Source: Actinomadura citrea (GTDB taxonomy: Bacteria; Actinomycetota; Actinomycetes; Streptosporangiales; Streptosporangiaceae). From it: a stretch of 64,000 nt of DNA. The position numbers and the translations under genes are program-made. The notes beneath the pieces were generated by a model. The model had not been told where the DNA came from and made no database searches. It was given only the letters and a program-made list of their open reading frames with translations. The stretch spans positions 434,001 through 498,000 of the forward strand of contig NZ_JACCBT010000001.1 of NCBI RefSeq assembly GCF_013409045.1, read 5' to 3'. Below are positions 9,116-16,159 of the stretch, piece after piece (the first letter of the stretch is position 1; every line of letters starts with the position of its first letter).

Positions 9116-9943
9116 ATGCGCGCGACCCGTGCCATCGCCGCCCCGGGGGCCGTCCTCGCCGCGGCGGCGCTGCTGTCCGCCTGCGGCCTCGGCGCCGAGG
9201 AGGAGCAGTCCGTCGCCGAGAAGGGCTCCCTCGTGATCGGCGTGAAGGAGGACCAGCCGGCCCTCGGCGTGAAGCGCCCGGACGGGGTCTACGAGGGTTT
9301 CGACGTCGACGTCGCGACCTACATCGCCGGCAAGCTGGGCGTCCCGAAGAGCCGCCTGACGTTCAGGACGACGAACTCCTCGGTCCGTGAGGACGCGCTC
9401 GCCAAGGGCGACGTCGACATGATCGTCGCGACGTACTCGATCACGGCGAAGCGGAAGTCGAAGGTCACCTTCGCCGGGCCGTACTACGTCGCCCACCAGG
9501 ACACCTTCGTCCGTGCCGACGCCGCCGCGATCAAGGACGTGCGGGACCTGAAGGGCAAGCGGATCTGCGAGGTGAAGGGGTCGAACTCCTGGCGCCGCGT
9601 GATCGAGGAGCGCAAGGTGGCCGCGCGGCCGGTCACCGTGGACACCTACGGCGCCTGCATGGACGCGCTCGCCGGCGGCCGGCTCGACGCGGTGTCGACC
9701 GACGACCTGATCCTCGCCGGGTTCGCCACCGGCCGCCCGGGACGGATGATCAACGCGCCGTTCACCGACGAGAAGTACGGCGTCGGCCTGAAGAAGGGGG
9801 ACCTCAAGGGCTGCGAGGAGGTCAACCGGGCGATCACGGACATGTACCAGGACGGCACCGCCCAGCGGCTGCTGAACACGTGGTTCGGCAAGTCGGGGCT
9901 CAAGCTGACGACCAGCGTGCCCCAGTTCGAGGGCTGTACCTGA
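9116..9943 (+). CDS. glnH: GlnH-like amino-acid-binding lipoprotein
   Basis: This 275-residue protein has an N-terminal signal with lipobox LLSACG (Cys23), predicting a lipid-anchored extracellular protein. The rest fits a family-3 solute-binding protein. Recognisable stretches are GSLVIGVKEDQPALG at the N-lobe, GFDVDVATYIAGKLG, and DLKGKRICEVKGS at the hinge. No ABC permease or ATPase gene follows, so it is a sensor component rather than a transport one, as for GlnH in the mycobacterial PknG pathway. The ligand there is Asp/Glu, but here it is unknown. A good site (AAGGAGA) precedes the ATG. Confidence 0.9.
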   Translation: MRATRAIAAPGAVLAAAALLSACGLGAEEEQSVAEKGSLVIGVKEDQPALGVKRPDGVYEGFDVDVATYIAGKLGVPKSRLTFRTTNSSVREDALAKGDVDMIVATYSITAKRKSKVTFAGPYYVAHQDTFVRADAAAIKDVRDLKGKRICEVKGSNSWRRVIEERKVAARPVTVDTYGACMDALAGGRLDAVSTDDLILAGFATGRPGRMINAPFTDEKYGVGLKKGDLKGCEEVNRAITDMYQDGTAQRLLNTWFGKSGLKLTTSVPQFEGCT

Positions 9944-9960
9944 CCCGGCCGGGCAGGGCC

Positions 9961-10311
9961 CTACGGAGTGGTGGACGGGAAGGCGGTGACGGCCTCGCGC
10001 AGCGTCTCGTGGATCGGGATGAACTTGTCGAGCCCGGTGATGCGGAAGACCCGCTGGACGCGGGGCGGCAGCGCCACCAGCGCGAGGTGCGTCCCGTGCT
10101 CGCCGGCGCGGCGGTTGGCGGCGACGATCGCGTTCAGGCCGGTGGAGTCGCAGAACGTGACCTCGCGCATGTCGACGACCATCGCCTCGCCCGACTCGAC
10201 GGCTTCGAAGAGGGCCTCCTCGAAGCGCGCTCGGGACACGACGTCGATGTCGCCCTTCACGCGAACGAGCGTGCAGCGGTCGTCGCGCATCAGGCTGATG
10301 TCGAAGTCCAT
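9961..10311 (-). CDS. STAS-domain anti-anti-sigma factor
   Basis: The protein has 116 residues and a single STAS domain of the SpoIIAA/RsbV type. The phosphorylation motif is FCDSTGLNAI, with Ser as the likely target of an anti-sigma kinase. The chosen ATG at 10311 gives MDFDISL and sits 5 bases after GAGGT. The frame extends further upstream without a better site. Such proteins release an alternative sigma factor by binding its anti-sigma partner when unphosphorylated. No sigma or RsbW gene adjoins it, so its partner must be elsewhere. It is convergent with glnH, only 17 bases apart. Confidence 0.88.
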   Translation of the reverse strand: MDFDISLMRDDRCTLVRVKGDIDVVSRARFEEALFEAVESGEAMVVDMREVTFCDSTGLNAIVAANRRAGEHGTHLALVALPPRVQRVFRITGLDKFIPIHETLREAVTAFPSTTP

Positions 10312-10536
10312 CGTCACCTCACGCCCCACTCCGGTGGTACCCGGCCATCTCAGGTGACTCCTCAGGATTGCGCACCCGTGCCCGCATTCCAAGCAGTTCC
10401 CGGGTAAGGGACCAGGTCGCCCGCCCCCGGCTCGGACCGTAACGTGGGTCCGGACGCCCGTCTGATCCCCGGTCCCGACTGTACCTGACGATGCGCCCGG
10501 GGCATCCGGGTGCCTCCCGGGAGATCCGGTAAACGA

Positions 10537-10575
10537 GGTAATAACTTACCGAAGAGAAACTTACTTGGCAGTAAG
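10537..10575. promoter_or_regulatory. Tandem palindromes upstream of the acyltransferase
   Basis: The 408-base divergent gap 10312-10719 contains two close palindromes. GGTAA-N4-TTACC spans 10537-10550 and CTTACT-N4-AGTAAG spans 10560-10575. The second is a perfect 6-4-6 repeat resembling TetR-family operators. They lie 145-183 bases before the acyltransferase start, so they could regulate it or the divergent STAS gene. No clear -35/-10 pair was identified. Confidence 0.4.
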
Positions 10576-10719
10576 GAATGGCCTCGAATCCCGTCCACCC
10601 GGCCTTTGACCAGCACTTTGGTCATTCATGGCACTCTCTGGGGCGGGAAAGGAGGACGCTGACCCGGGCCCGGATCGGTGCAGAGGTTACAGTGGCGGTG
10701 GCGAAATTCGGGAGGCTGG

Positions 10720-11391
10720 GTGTTCTACACGTTCATGACGCGCGTGGTGCGTCCGATCCTCTGGCTGCTTTTCCGTCCGCGGGTGGTGGGCGGCGAGAAC
10801 GTGCCGAGCTACGGGCCGCTCATCGTGGCGAGCAACCACCTGTCGTTCATCGACAGCTTCATCATCCCCCTGGCGGTCCCGCGCCCGGTCACCTACATCG
10901 CCAAGGCGGCCTACTTCGAGGGCGGCGGGCTCAAGAACCGCTTCGTCCGCTGGTTCCTCACCAACCTCGGCCACGTCCCGGTGCGGCGCGGCGCCCGGCG
11001 GGCCGCCATGGGCGCCCTGGAGCAGGCCGCCGAGGTCCTCGACAACGCCGGCGCGTTCGCGATCTATCCCGAGGGCACCCGCTCGCCCGACGGCCGCCTC
11101 TACCGCGGCCGGACGGGCATCGGCTGGCTCGCCCTGGAGTCCGGCGCCCGCGTCCTGCCGGTCGCGTTGGAGGGCACCGAGAAGATCCAGCCGATCGGCG
11201 CGGGGCTCCCGCGCGTGTTCGGCCCGCGCCCCACCGTGCGGATCGGCCCGCCGATGGACTTCTCCCACTACCGGGACCTGCCGCCCGCCAAGGCCCGCCG
11301 CGCCATCACCGACGAGATCGTCGAGACGATCCAGAAGATGTCCGGCCAGGAGTACGCCGCGGAGTACAACGAGCGGGCCGAAAAGGGCTGA
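10720..11391 (+). CDS. 1-acyl-sn-glycerol-3-phosphate acyltransferase (PlsC family)
   Basis: The protein has 223 residues. The acyltransferase motifs are NHLSFID (HX4D, about residue 39), an Arg-rich motif II (VPVRRGARR), and YPEGTRS (about 116). It transfers an acyl chain to lysophosphatidic acid or a similar acceptor in membrane lipid synthesis. I chose GTG at 10720 because GGGAGG lies directly upstream and the protein then starts VFYTFMTRVVRPIL, the usual short hydrophobic start. A GTG 42 bases earlier is also open. Motif-level evidence does not fix the acceptor. Confidence 0.88.
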   Translation: MFYTFMTRVVRPILWLLFRPRVVGGENVPSYGPLIVASNHLSFIDSFIIPLAVPRPVTYIAKAAYFEGGGLKNRFVRWFLTNLGHVPVRRGARRAAMGALEQAAEVLDNAGAFAIYPEGTRSPDGRLYRGRTGIGWLALESGARVLPVALEGTEKIQPIGAGLPRVFGPRPTVRIGPPMDFSHYRDLPPAKARRAITDEIVETIQKMSGQEYAAEYNERAEKG

Positions 11392-11443
11392 CCCGCGTGT
11401 CGTCCGGGGCGGTGCGCCCCTTTCGCGCCGTAGTGTCGCCGCC

Positions 11444-12142
11444 ATGGCGCACAGGCTCCTCCCGGTCACGCTGCTGCTGTCGACGGCCGTCGCGGCCACC
11501 GCGTGCGGCGGCGACGCCGAGCGCGCCCGCCAGGTGCGCGGCACCGCCCGCGCCGAGGTGGCGGGCATCGGCCACACCTCCGCCCAGCTCGCGCAGGCGC
11601 TGCTCCAGCAGCCGTCCGGCTACCGGCGTGCGGGCGAGCCCGACTGGGGCGAGTACGGCTCGCTGAAGGCCATCCAGAACGCCTCCAGGCTCCAGCGGGA
11701 GGCCGTCCTGGACAAGCCCTCCTGCGGGAAGGCCCGTCCGGGCGGCGACGTGGCCGGCGACGTGCCCGCCGCGCTCGTCTCGTTCACCGGCGGCCGCGGC
11801 CTGACCGCGACCGAGACCCTCATGAGCCTGTCCGCCGCCGACGCCGAGAAGCAGGTCAACGCCCGCGTGCCTCCCGGCTGCCTGAAGTTCCGCACCCGGG
11901 TGGGGTCCACCTGGGCCGCGCACAAGGTGGCCGAGGCGCCGAAGGGCGAGATCGGCGAGGGCTCGCGCACCATCGGCGTCGCCACCGTCGGCGGCGGCAC
12001 CCGCACCCGGACGTGGTACGTCGTGTTCCGCGGCCCCCGCTACCTCGCCACGATCACCGTCTTCGGGCCCGGCGCCACCCGCGCCGACGCCGAGCGCCTG
12101 GCCGGCGAGGCGCTGGCCCAGGCCGGGCGCGTCCTGTCCTGA
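11444..12142 (+). CDS. Putative secreted lipoprotein of unknown function
   Basis: This 232-residue protein opens with a typical lipoprotein signal: MAHR, a hydrophobic stretch, then a lipobox ending ATACG (Cys at about 22). The mature part is predicted soluble, with few other cysteines, and I do not recognise the family. It lies 52 bases after the acyltransferase on the same strand, so co-transcription is possible. Anchoring to the outer face of the membrane is inferred from the signal alone. Confidence 0.75.
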   Translation: MAHRLLPVTLLLSTAVAATACGGDAERARQVRGTARAEVAGIGHTSAQLAQALLQQPSGYRRAGEPDWGEYGSLKAIQNASRLQREAVLDKPSCGKARPGGDVAGDVPAALVSFTGGRGLTATETLMSLSAADAEKQVNARVPPGCLKFRTRVGSTWAAHKVAEAPKGEIGEGSRTIGVATVGGGTRTRTWYVVFRGPRYLATITVFGPGATRADAERLAGEALAQAGRVLS

Positions 12143-12236
12143 GTCCCGCCGCTCGCCGTCCCCGCCGCGCAGCGGATAGCGTTCGCCCTACGCGGCGCGG
12201 AGAGCGGCTCCGGGCGGACCGGGCCAGGGGGTTTCC

Positions 12237-12440
12237 TTGATCGGTAAGGAGGGCCGGGTGACCGGCCGGATCGGACCCGGGCTGGTCGGCGAGGTCATGA
12301 TCGCGGTCCGCGGCGGGGCGGAGGCGTTCTACGCCCATTCCGTCGACCCGCGCGACGAGATCGGCGTCGGCTCGATCGTCGTCGTGGTCGAGTACCACCC
12401 GCCCCGGACGGTGTACGTGGCGCCCGCGCTGGCCCATTGA
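12237..12440 (+). CDS. Small NfeD-like OB-fold protein
   Basis: The 67-residue reading frame starts LIGKEGRVTGRIGPGLVGEV, ends in VVVVEYHPPRTVYVAP, and has no membrane helix. This looks like the isolated C-terminal OB domain of NfeD, which normally works with SPFH proteins such as the flotillin encoded just downstream. Two starts are possible. TTG at 12237 follows an AGGGGG site and keeps the conserved LIGKEG strand. GTG at 12258 follows AAGGAGGG with a tight spacing. I favour TTG. Only about 140 bases separate it from the flotillin gene. Confidence 0.7.
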   Translation: MIGKEGRVTGRIGPGLVGEVMIAVRGGAEAFYAHSVDPRDEIGVGSIVVVVEYHPPRTVYVAPALAH

Positions 12441-12479
12441 GCGTCCCGCGGAGCCTGGCCTGATGCGGACGTGAAGATC

Positions 12480-12498
12480 CGGTTCGGAGACCGAACCG
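12480..12498 (+). other. Hairpin between the NfeD-like gene and flotillin
   Basis: CGGTTCGG and CCGAACCG form a perfect 8-bp stem with a 3-base loop (AGA), 40 bases after the NfeD-like stop and 86 bases before the flotillin start. No T-run follows, so it is more likely an RNA-processing or attenuation element, or an operator, than a full terminator. Confidence 0.45.
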
Positions 12499-12584
12499 AA
12501 CACCCCTCTGCCGCGTCTGATGGGAAACGCGGACGGGCCTGACGCTTCGGGCCGGCCGCCCTACCCCCGGAGGAGGAGGCCCGT

Positions 12585-13928
12585 ATGCCCGTGCTCGTCC
12601 TGGCGATCGGTGTCGTCGTCGCCGTCATCGTGCTGATCGTTCTGTTCAAGATGGTGTGGCGGGTCGCCGAGCCGAACGAGGCCCTGATCATCTCCGGGCT
12701 CGGCGCCAGGTCCAAGCCGATCGACGGCGTGGACAGCCTCGGGTTCAAGATCGTGACCGGCAAGGGGACGTCCGTCCTGCCGGGCTTCCAGGTCGCCCGC
12801 CGGCTGCGGCTCGACAGCCGGGCCGCGAACCTGGAGGTCAACTGCGTGACGCAGCAGGGCATCCCGGTCAAGGTCCGCGGGGTGGTCATCTACAAGGTCG
12901 GCGACGACTTCGTGTCGATCGCCAACGCCGCGCGCCGCTTCCTGGAGCAGCAGAACTCGATGGACGGCGCGATCCACGAGCTGTTCACCGGCCACCTGCG
13001 CTCCATCATCGGCAACCTCACCGTCGAGGACCTGATCCTCAACCGCGAGCGGCTCACCTCCGAGACCCGCGGCTCCGCCGCCGACGAGATGAGCAAGCTC
13101 GGCCTGGTCGTCGACTCCCTGCAGATCCAGGAGATCGACGACGAGACCGGCTACATCACCAACCTCGGCCGCCCGCACGCCGCCAGGGTCGCCTCGTCCG
13201 CCCGCATCGCCGAGGCCGAGCGCAACCAGGAGGCCACCGAGCGCGAGCAGGAGACCGAGCGGCAGAACGCGGCGGTCATCCGGGACACCGAGATGAAGAA
13301 GGCCGAGTACGAGGGCCAGGTGCAGCAGGCCGCGCAGCAGGCGCGCCAGGAGGTCATCCTCAAGGAGACCCGCAACGCCGAGCTGGAGGCCGAGCGCACC
13401 GAGAAGCGGCTGGAGAGCGAGATCCGCAAGCCCGCCGACGCCCGCGCCTACGAGCAGGTCAAGCTGGCCGAGGCCGAGCGCGAGGAGCGCATCTCCTACG
13501 CCCAGGCCGCGGCGACCGAGGTCCAGCTCAAGGCCCAGCGCGAGTCCGAGGCCATCCGGCTGATGGGTGAGGCCGAGGCGGACGCGACCCGGCGCAAGGG
13601 TCTGGCCGAGGCCGAGGCGATCAAGGCCCGCGCGGAGGCGCTGGCGGAGAACACCGACGCCGTCATCGCCCAGCAGCTCGCCGAGCAGTGGCCGCAGATC
13701 GTCGAGGCCGGCGCGGGCGTGTTCGGCAACGTCGACAACATGGTCGTGCTGAACGGCGCCCAGGGCGTCGAGGACATGCTCGCCAAGGCCCTCACGCTCG
13801 GCGGCACCGGCCTCGGCGTCGCCCGCCAGCTGCTCGCCGGGCTGAACCAGAGCGCCCCCGCGGGAGCCAACGGCCACAACGGCGTCCCGGCCGCGACCGT
13901 CCCCGTCGAGATCCCCAAGGAAGACTAG
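12585..13928 (+). CDS. Flotillin-like SPFH-domain membrane protein
   Basis: This 447-residue protein has one N-terminal membrane helix (about residues 3-21). An SPFH/band-7 domain follows (about 25-200, including VNCVTQQGIPVKVRGVVIYKVG). A long Glu/Arg/Ala-rich coiled coil comes next (about 205-370), rich in EAE and EAERE repeats. Flotillins organise membrane microdomains and pair with NfeD proteins. An excellent site (GGAGGAGGAG) precedes the ATG. The layout, NfeD-like gene then flotillin, supports function as a pair. A strong hairpin terminator ends the unit. Confidence 0.92.
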   Translation: MPVLVLAIGVVVAVIVLIVLFKMVWRVAEPNEALIISGLGARSKPIDGVDSLGFKIVTGKGTSVLPGFQVARRLRLDSRAANLEVNCVTQQGIPVKVRGVVIYKVGDDFVSIANAARRFLEQQNSMDGAIHELFTGHLRSIIGNLTVEDLILNRERLTSETRGSAADEMSKLGLVVDSLQIQEIDDETGYITNLGRPHAARVASSARIAEAERNQEATEREQETERQNAAVIRDTEMKKAEYEGQVQQAAQQARQEVILKETRNAELEAERTEKRLESEIRKPADARAYEQVKLAEAEREERISYAQAAATEVQLKAQRESEAIRLMGEAEADATRRKGLAEAEAIKARAEALAENTDAVIAQQLAEQWPQIVEAGAGVFGNVDNMVVLNGAQGVEDMLAKALTLGGTGLGVARQLLAGLNQSAPAGANGHNGVPAATVPVEIPKED

Positions 13929-13940
13929 GCGCCGATGCGC

Positions 13941-13967
13941 GGAAGGCCCGGCCCCGCCGGGCCTTCC
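13941..13967 (+). terminator. Hairpin terminator after flotillin
   Basis: A perfect 12-bp stem, GGAAGGCCCGGC (13941-13952) with GCCGGGCCTTCC (13956-13967), has a 3-base loop and starts 12 bases after the flotillin stop. There is no T-run, which is usual for high-GC actinomycete terminators. Confidence 0.75.
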
Positions 13968-14005
13968 TGGCCTCAGTGGGGGGCCGGCCCCGCTAAGTTC
14001 GTTGC

Positions 14006-14680
14006 ATGCCCGTGCCCCGGCTTGCCGTCTCCGTCGACCTCGTGGTGCTCACCGTCCGGGAGCAGCGCCTGTGCGCTCTGCGGTGGCGGCGCGACCGGCC
14101 GCCGTACGAGGGGGCGTGGTCGCTGCCGGGCGGGTTCATCCAGCTCGACGAGGACCTGCCGGTGGCCGCGGCCCGGCTGATGGCCGAGCGGGCCGGGCTC
14201 GCGGACGTGCGGATCCACCTGGAGCAGCTCGCCACCTACGGGTACCCGGACCGCGACCCCCGGCAGCGGGTGGTGAGCGTGGCGTACCTGGGGCTGGCGC
14301 CGGACCTGCCCGCCTCCAGCCGCGCCCAGGTGCTGTGGACGGCCGTGGACGACCTCCTCCACCACGACCGGGCCGCGTTCGACCACCGCCGGATCCTCGG
14401 CGACGGGATGGAGCGGGCGCGCGCGAAGCTGGAGTACACCTCCCTGGCGGCGGCGTTCTGCCCGCCCGAGTTCACGGTCGCCGAGCTGCGGCGCGTCTAC
14501 GAGATCGTGTGGGGCACCACCCTGGACCCGCGGAACTTCCATCGGAAGGTGACCGGCGCCGACCGGTTCCTCATCCCGACCGATCAGACCACGACGCGCG
14601 ACGGCGGACGTCCCGCGCGCCTTTACCGCAGGGGCGATGCCGAGCAGTTGAGGCCGCCCATGCTGCGGCCCCGCGGATGA
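14006..14680 (+). CDS. NrtR-like Nudix/winged-helix regulator
   Basis: The protein has 224 residues. The N-terminal Nudix fold carries SLPGGF and a Nudix box that is only partly kept: after GFIQLDE the expected R-E-x2-E-E core reads R-L-M-A-E-R. The C-terminal part (about 140-195, with EYTSLAAAFCPPEFTVAELR and NFHRK) matches the winged helix of NrtR-type regulators. These sense ADP-ribose or related compounds and control NAD metabolism genes. The altered box suggests ligand sensing rather than hydrolysis. No NAD gene adjoins it. Its target is unknown. Confidence 0.82.
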   Translation: MPVPRLAVSVDLVVLTVREQRLCALRWRRDRPPYEGAWSLPGGFIQLDEDLPVAAARLMAERAGLADVRIHLEQLATYGYPDRDPRQRVVSVAYLGLAPDLPASSRAQVLWTAVDDLLHHDRAAFDHRRILGDGMERARAKLEYTSLAAAFCPPEFTVAELRRVYEIVWGTTLDPRNFHRKVTGADRFLIPTDQTTTRDGGRPARLYRRGDAEQLRPPMLRPRG

Positions 14681-14737
14681 GCTTTTACCTGGGGTGATGT
14701 TCCGAGCAGCGCCGGACCGTTGCTAGTTTCACCCCCT

Positions 14738-15031
14738 ATGAACGGTGACTCGCCCGAAGTGCTCGGCCTGCTCGTCCGGGACATCGGTGAGGCGGGCGTC
14801 GCGGAGATGGCCGGTTCGCCGGGCCTCGCGGCGGCCGTCGACCAGCACGTGGCCAGCCTCCGCGACGAGCTCGGCGCGCCCGGCCAACCCCCCGGCGCGG
14901 ACGAGCTGATGGGGTACCTGCACGGTTTCGCGGAGGACGCGTTCAAGCGGGGATGGTGGCCGCAGGACACCCAGGACTGGGAGTTCGTCCGGATCGTGGC
15001 TGTTTGTTGGATGATGAGGAACGCTGCGTAG
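14738..15031 (+). CDS. Small conserved actinomycete protein (possibly DUF6401-like)
   Basis: This acidic 97-residue protein, predicted helical, starts MNGDSPEVLGLLVRDIGEAG and ends with RIVAVCWMMRNAA. It resembles small actinomycete proteins annotated as DUF6401, but that is from memory and tentative. There is no signal peptide or membrane segment. It ends 39 bases before the aminotransferase gene and may be co-transcribed with it. No function can be assigned from sequence. Confidence 0.65.
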   Translation: MNGDSPEVLGLLVRDIGEAGVAEMAGSPGLAAAVDQHVASLRDELGAPGQPPGADELMGYLHGFAEDAFKRGWWPQDTQDWEFVRIVAVCWMMRNAA

Positions 15032-15070
15032 GCTGGGGATCATCACCCCTGTGCAATCTGGAGGACAACG

Positions 15071-16144
15071 GTGTCCGAGGCAACCACACCCCGCTTCCGC
15101 TCCGTCCTCGACCGCTTCGTGGCCTACAGGCCCGGCAAGGTCGTGGTGTCGCCCGAGGGGCGCTCGTTCAAGCTGTCGTCCAACGAGTCGCCGCACGGGC
15201 CGCTGCCCTCGGTCGTGGAGGCGATCGGCGAGGCGGCGCGCAACGTCAACCGCTACCCGGACAACAACGCGACCTCGCTGACCGAGGCGATCGCGTCGTT
15301 CTGCGGCGTCCCCGCCGACCACGTCGCGGTGGGCTGCGGTTCCGTCGGGATGACCCAGATGCTGCTGGAGGCGGTCGCCGAGCCGGGCGCCGAGGTCGTG
15401 TACGCGTGGCGGTCGTTCGAGGCGTACCCGCTGCTGGTGTCGCTGTCGGGCGCGACGAGCGTCCAGGTGCCCCTGCGGGACGAGACCCACGACCTGCGCG
15501 CGATGGCGGACGCCATCACCGAGAACACGCGCGTGGTCTTCGTCTGCAACCCGAACAACCCCACCGGCACCGCCGTCGGCCGCGCGGAGATCGAGGCGTT
15601 CCTGGACCGGGTCCCCGCCGACTGCCTGGTCGTCCTGGACGAGGCGTACCGCGAGTACGTCCGCGACGACGACGTGCCCGACGGCCTCACCCTCTACGGC
15701 GACCGCCCGAACCTGGCGATCCTGCGCACGTTCTCCAAGGCCTACGGGCTCGCGGGCCTGCGCATCGGCTACCTCGTGGCGCATCCGCTCGTCGCCGGGT
15801 CCATCCGCAAGACGTTCCTGCCGTTCAGCGTGAACTCCGTCGCGCAGGCCGCCGGCATCGCGTCCCTGGACGCCACCGACGAGCTGATGGAACGGGTCGA
15901 GGGCACGGTGAAGGAGCGCGACCGCGTCCGCGCCGCCCTCCTCGCCGACGGCTGGACGGTCCCGCCCACCGAGGCCAACTTCGTGTGGCTGCGCCTCGGC
16001 GACCGCACGATGGAGTTCTCCGCCGCCTGCGACGCCCACGGCGTGAGCGTCCGCCCCTTCGACGGCGAGGGCGCCCGCGTCTCCATCGGCTCCCCCGAGG
16101 AGAACGACGCCTTCCTGGCCGTCGCCGGCACCTTCAGGCGCTGA
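15071..16144 (+). CDS. HisC-type aromatic/histidinol-phosphate aminotransferase
   Basis: This 357-residue class I/II aminotransferase contains [10 protein letters not shown] near the N-terminus, NPNNPTG, the DEAY(R/x)E motif, and the PLP-lysine region [15 protein letters not shown]. It converts an imidazole-acetol-phosphate or an aromatic keto acid to the amino acid in the cytoplasm. It stands alone, without other his genes, and many actinomycetes use such a second copy (Pat-type) for phenylalanine. The symbol is therefore left open. GTG at 15071 follows TGGAGG at a good distance. The 3' end is convergent with the regulator at 16160, 15 bases away. Confidence 0.9.
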   Translation: MSEATTPRFRSVLDRFVAYRPGKVVVSPEGRSFKLSSNESPHGPLPSVVEAIGEAARNVNRYPDNNATSLTEAIASFCGVPADHVAVGCGSVGMTQMLLEAVAEPGAEVVYAWRSFEAYPLLVSLSGATSVQVPLRDETHDLRAMADAITENTRVVFVCNPNNPTGTAVGRAEIEAFLDRVPADCLVVLDEAYREYVRDDDVPDGLTLYGDRPNLAILRTFSKAYGLAGLRIGYLVAHPLVAGSIRKTFLPFSVNSVAQAAGIASLDATDELMERVEGTVKERDRVRAALLADGWTVPPTEANFVWLRLGDRTMEFSAACDAHGVSVRPFDGEGARVSIGSPEENDAFLAVAGTFRR

Positions 16145-16159
16145 CCGCAGCCCGCCCCC

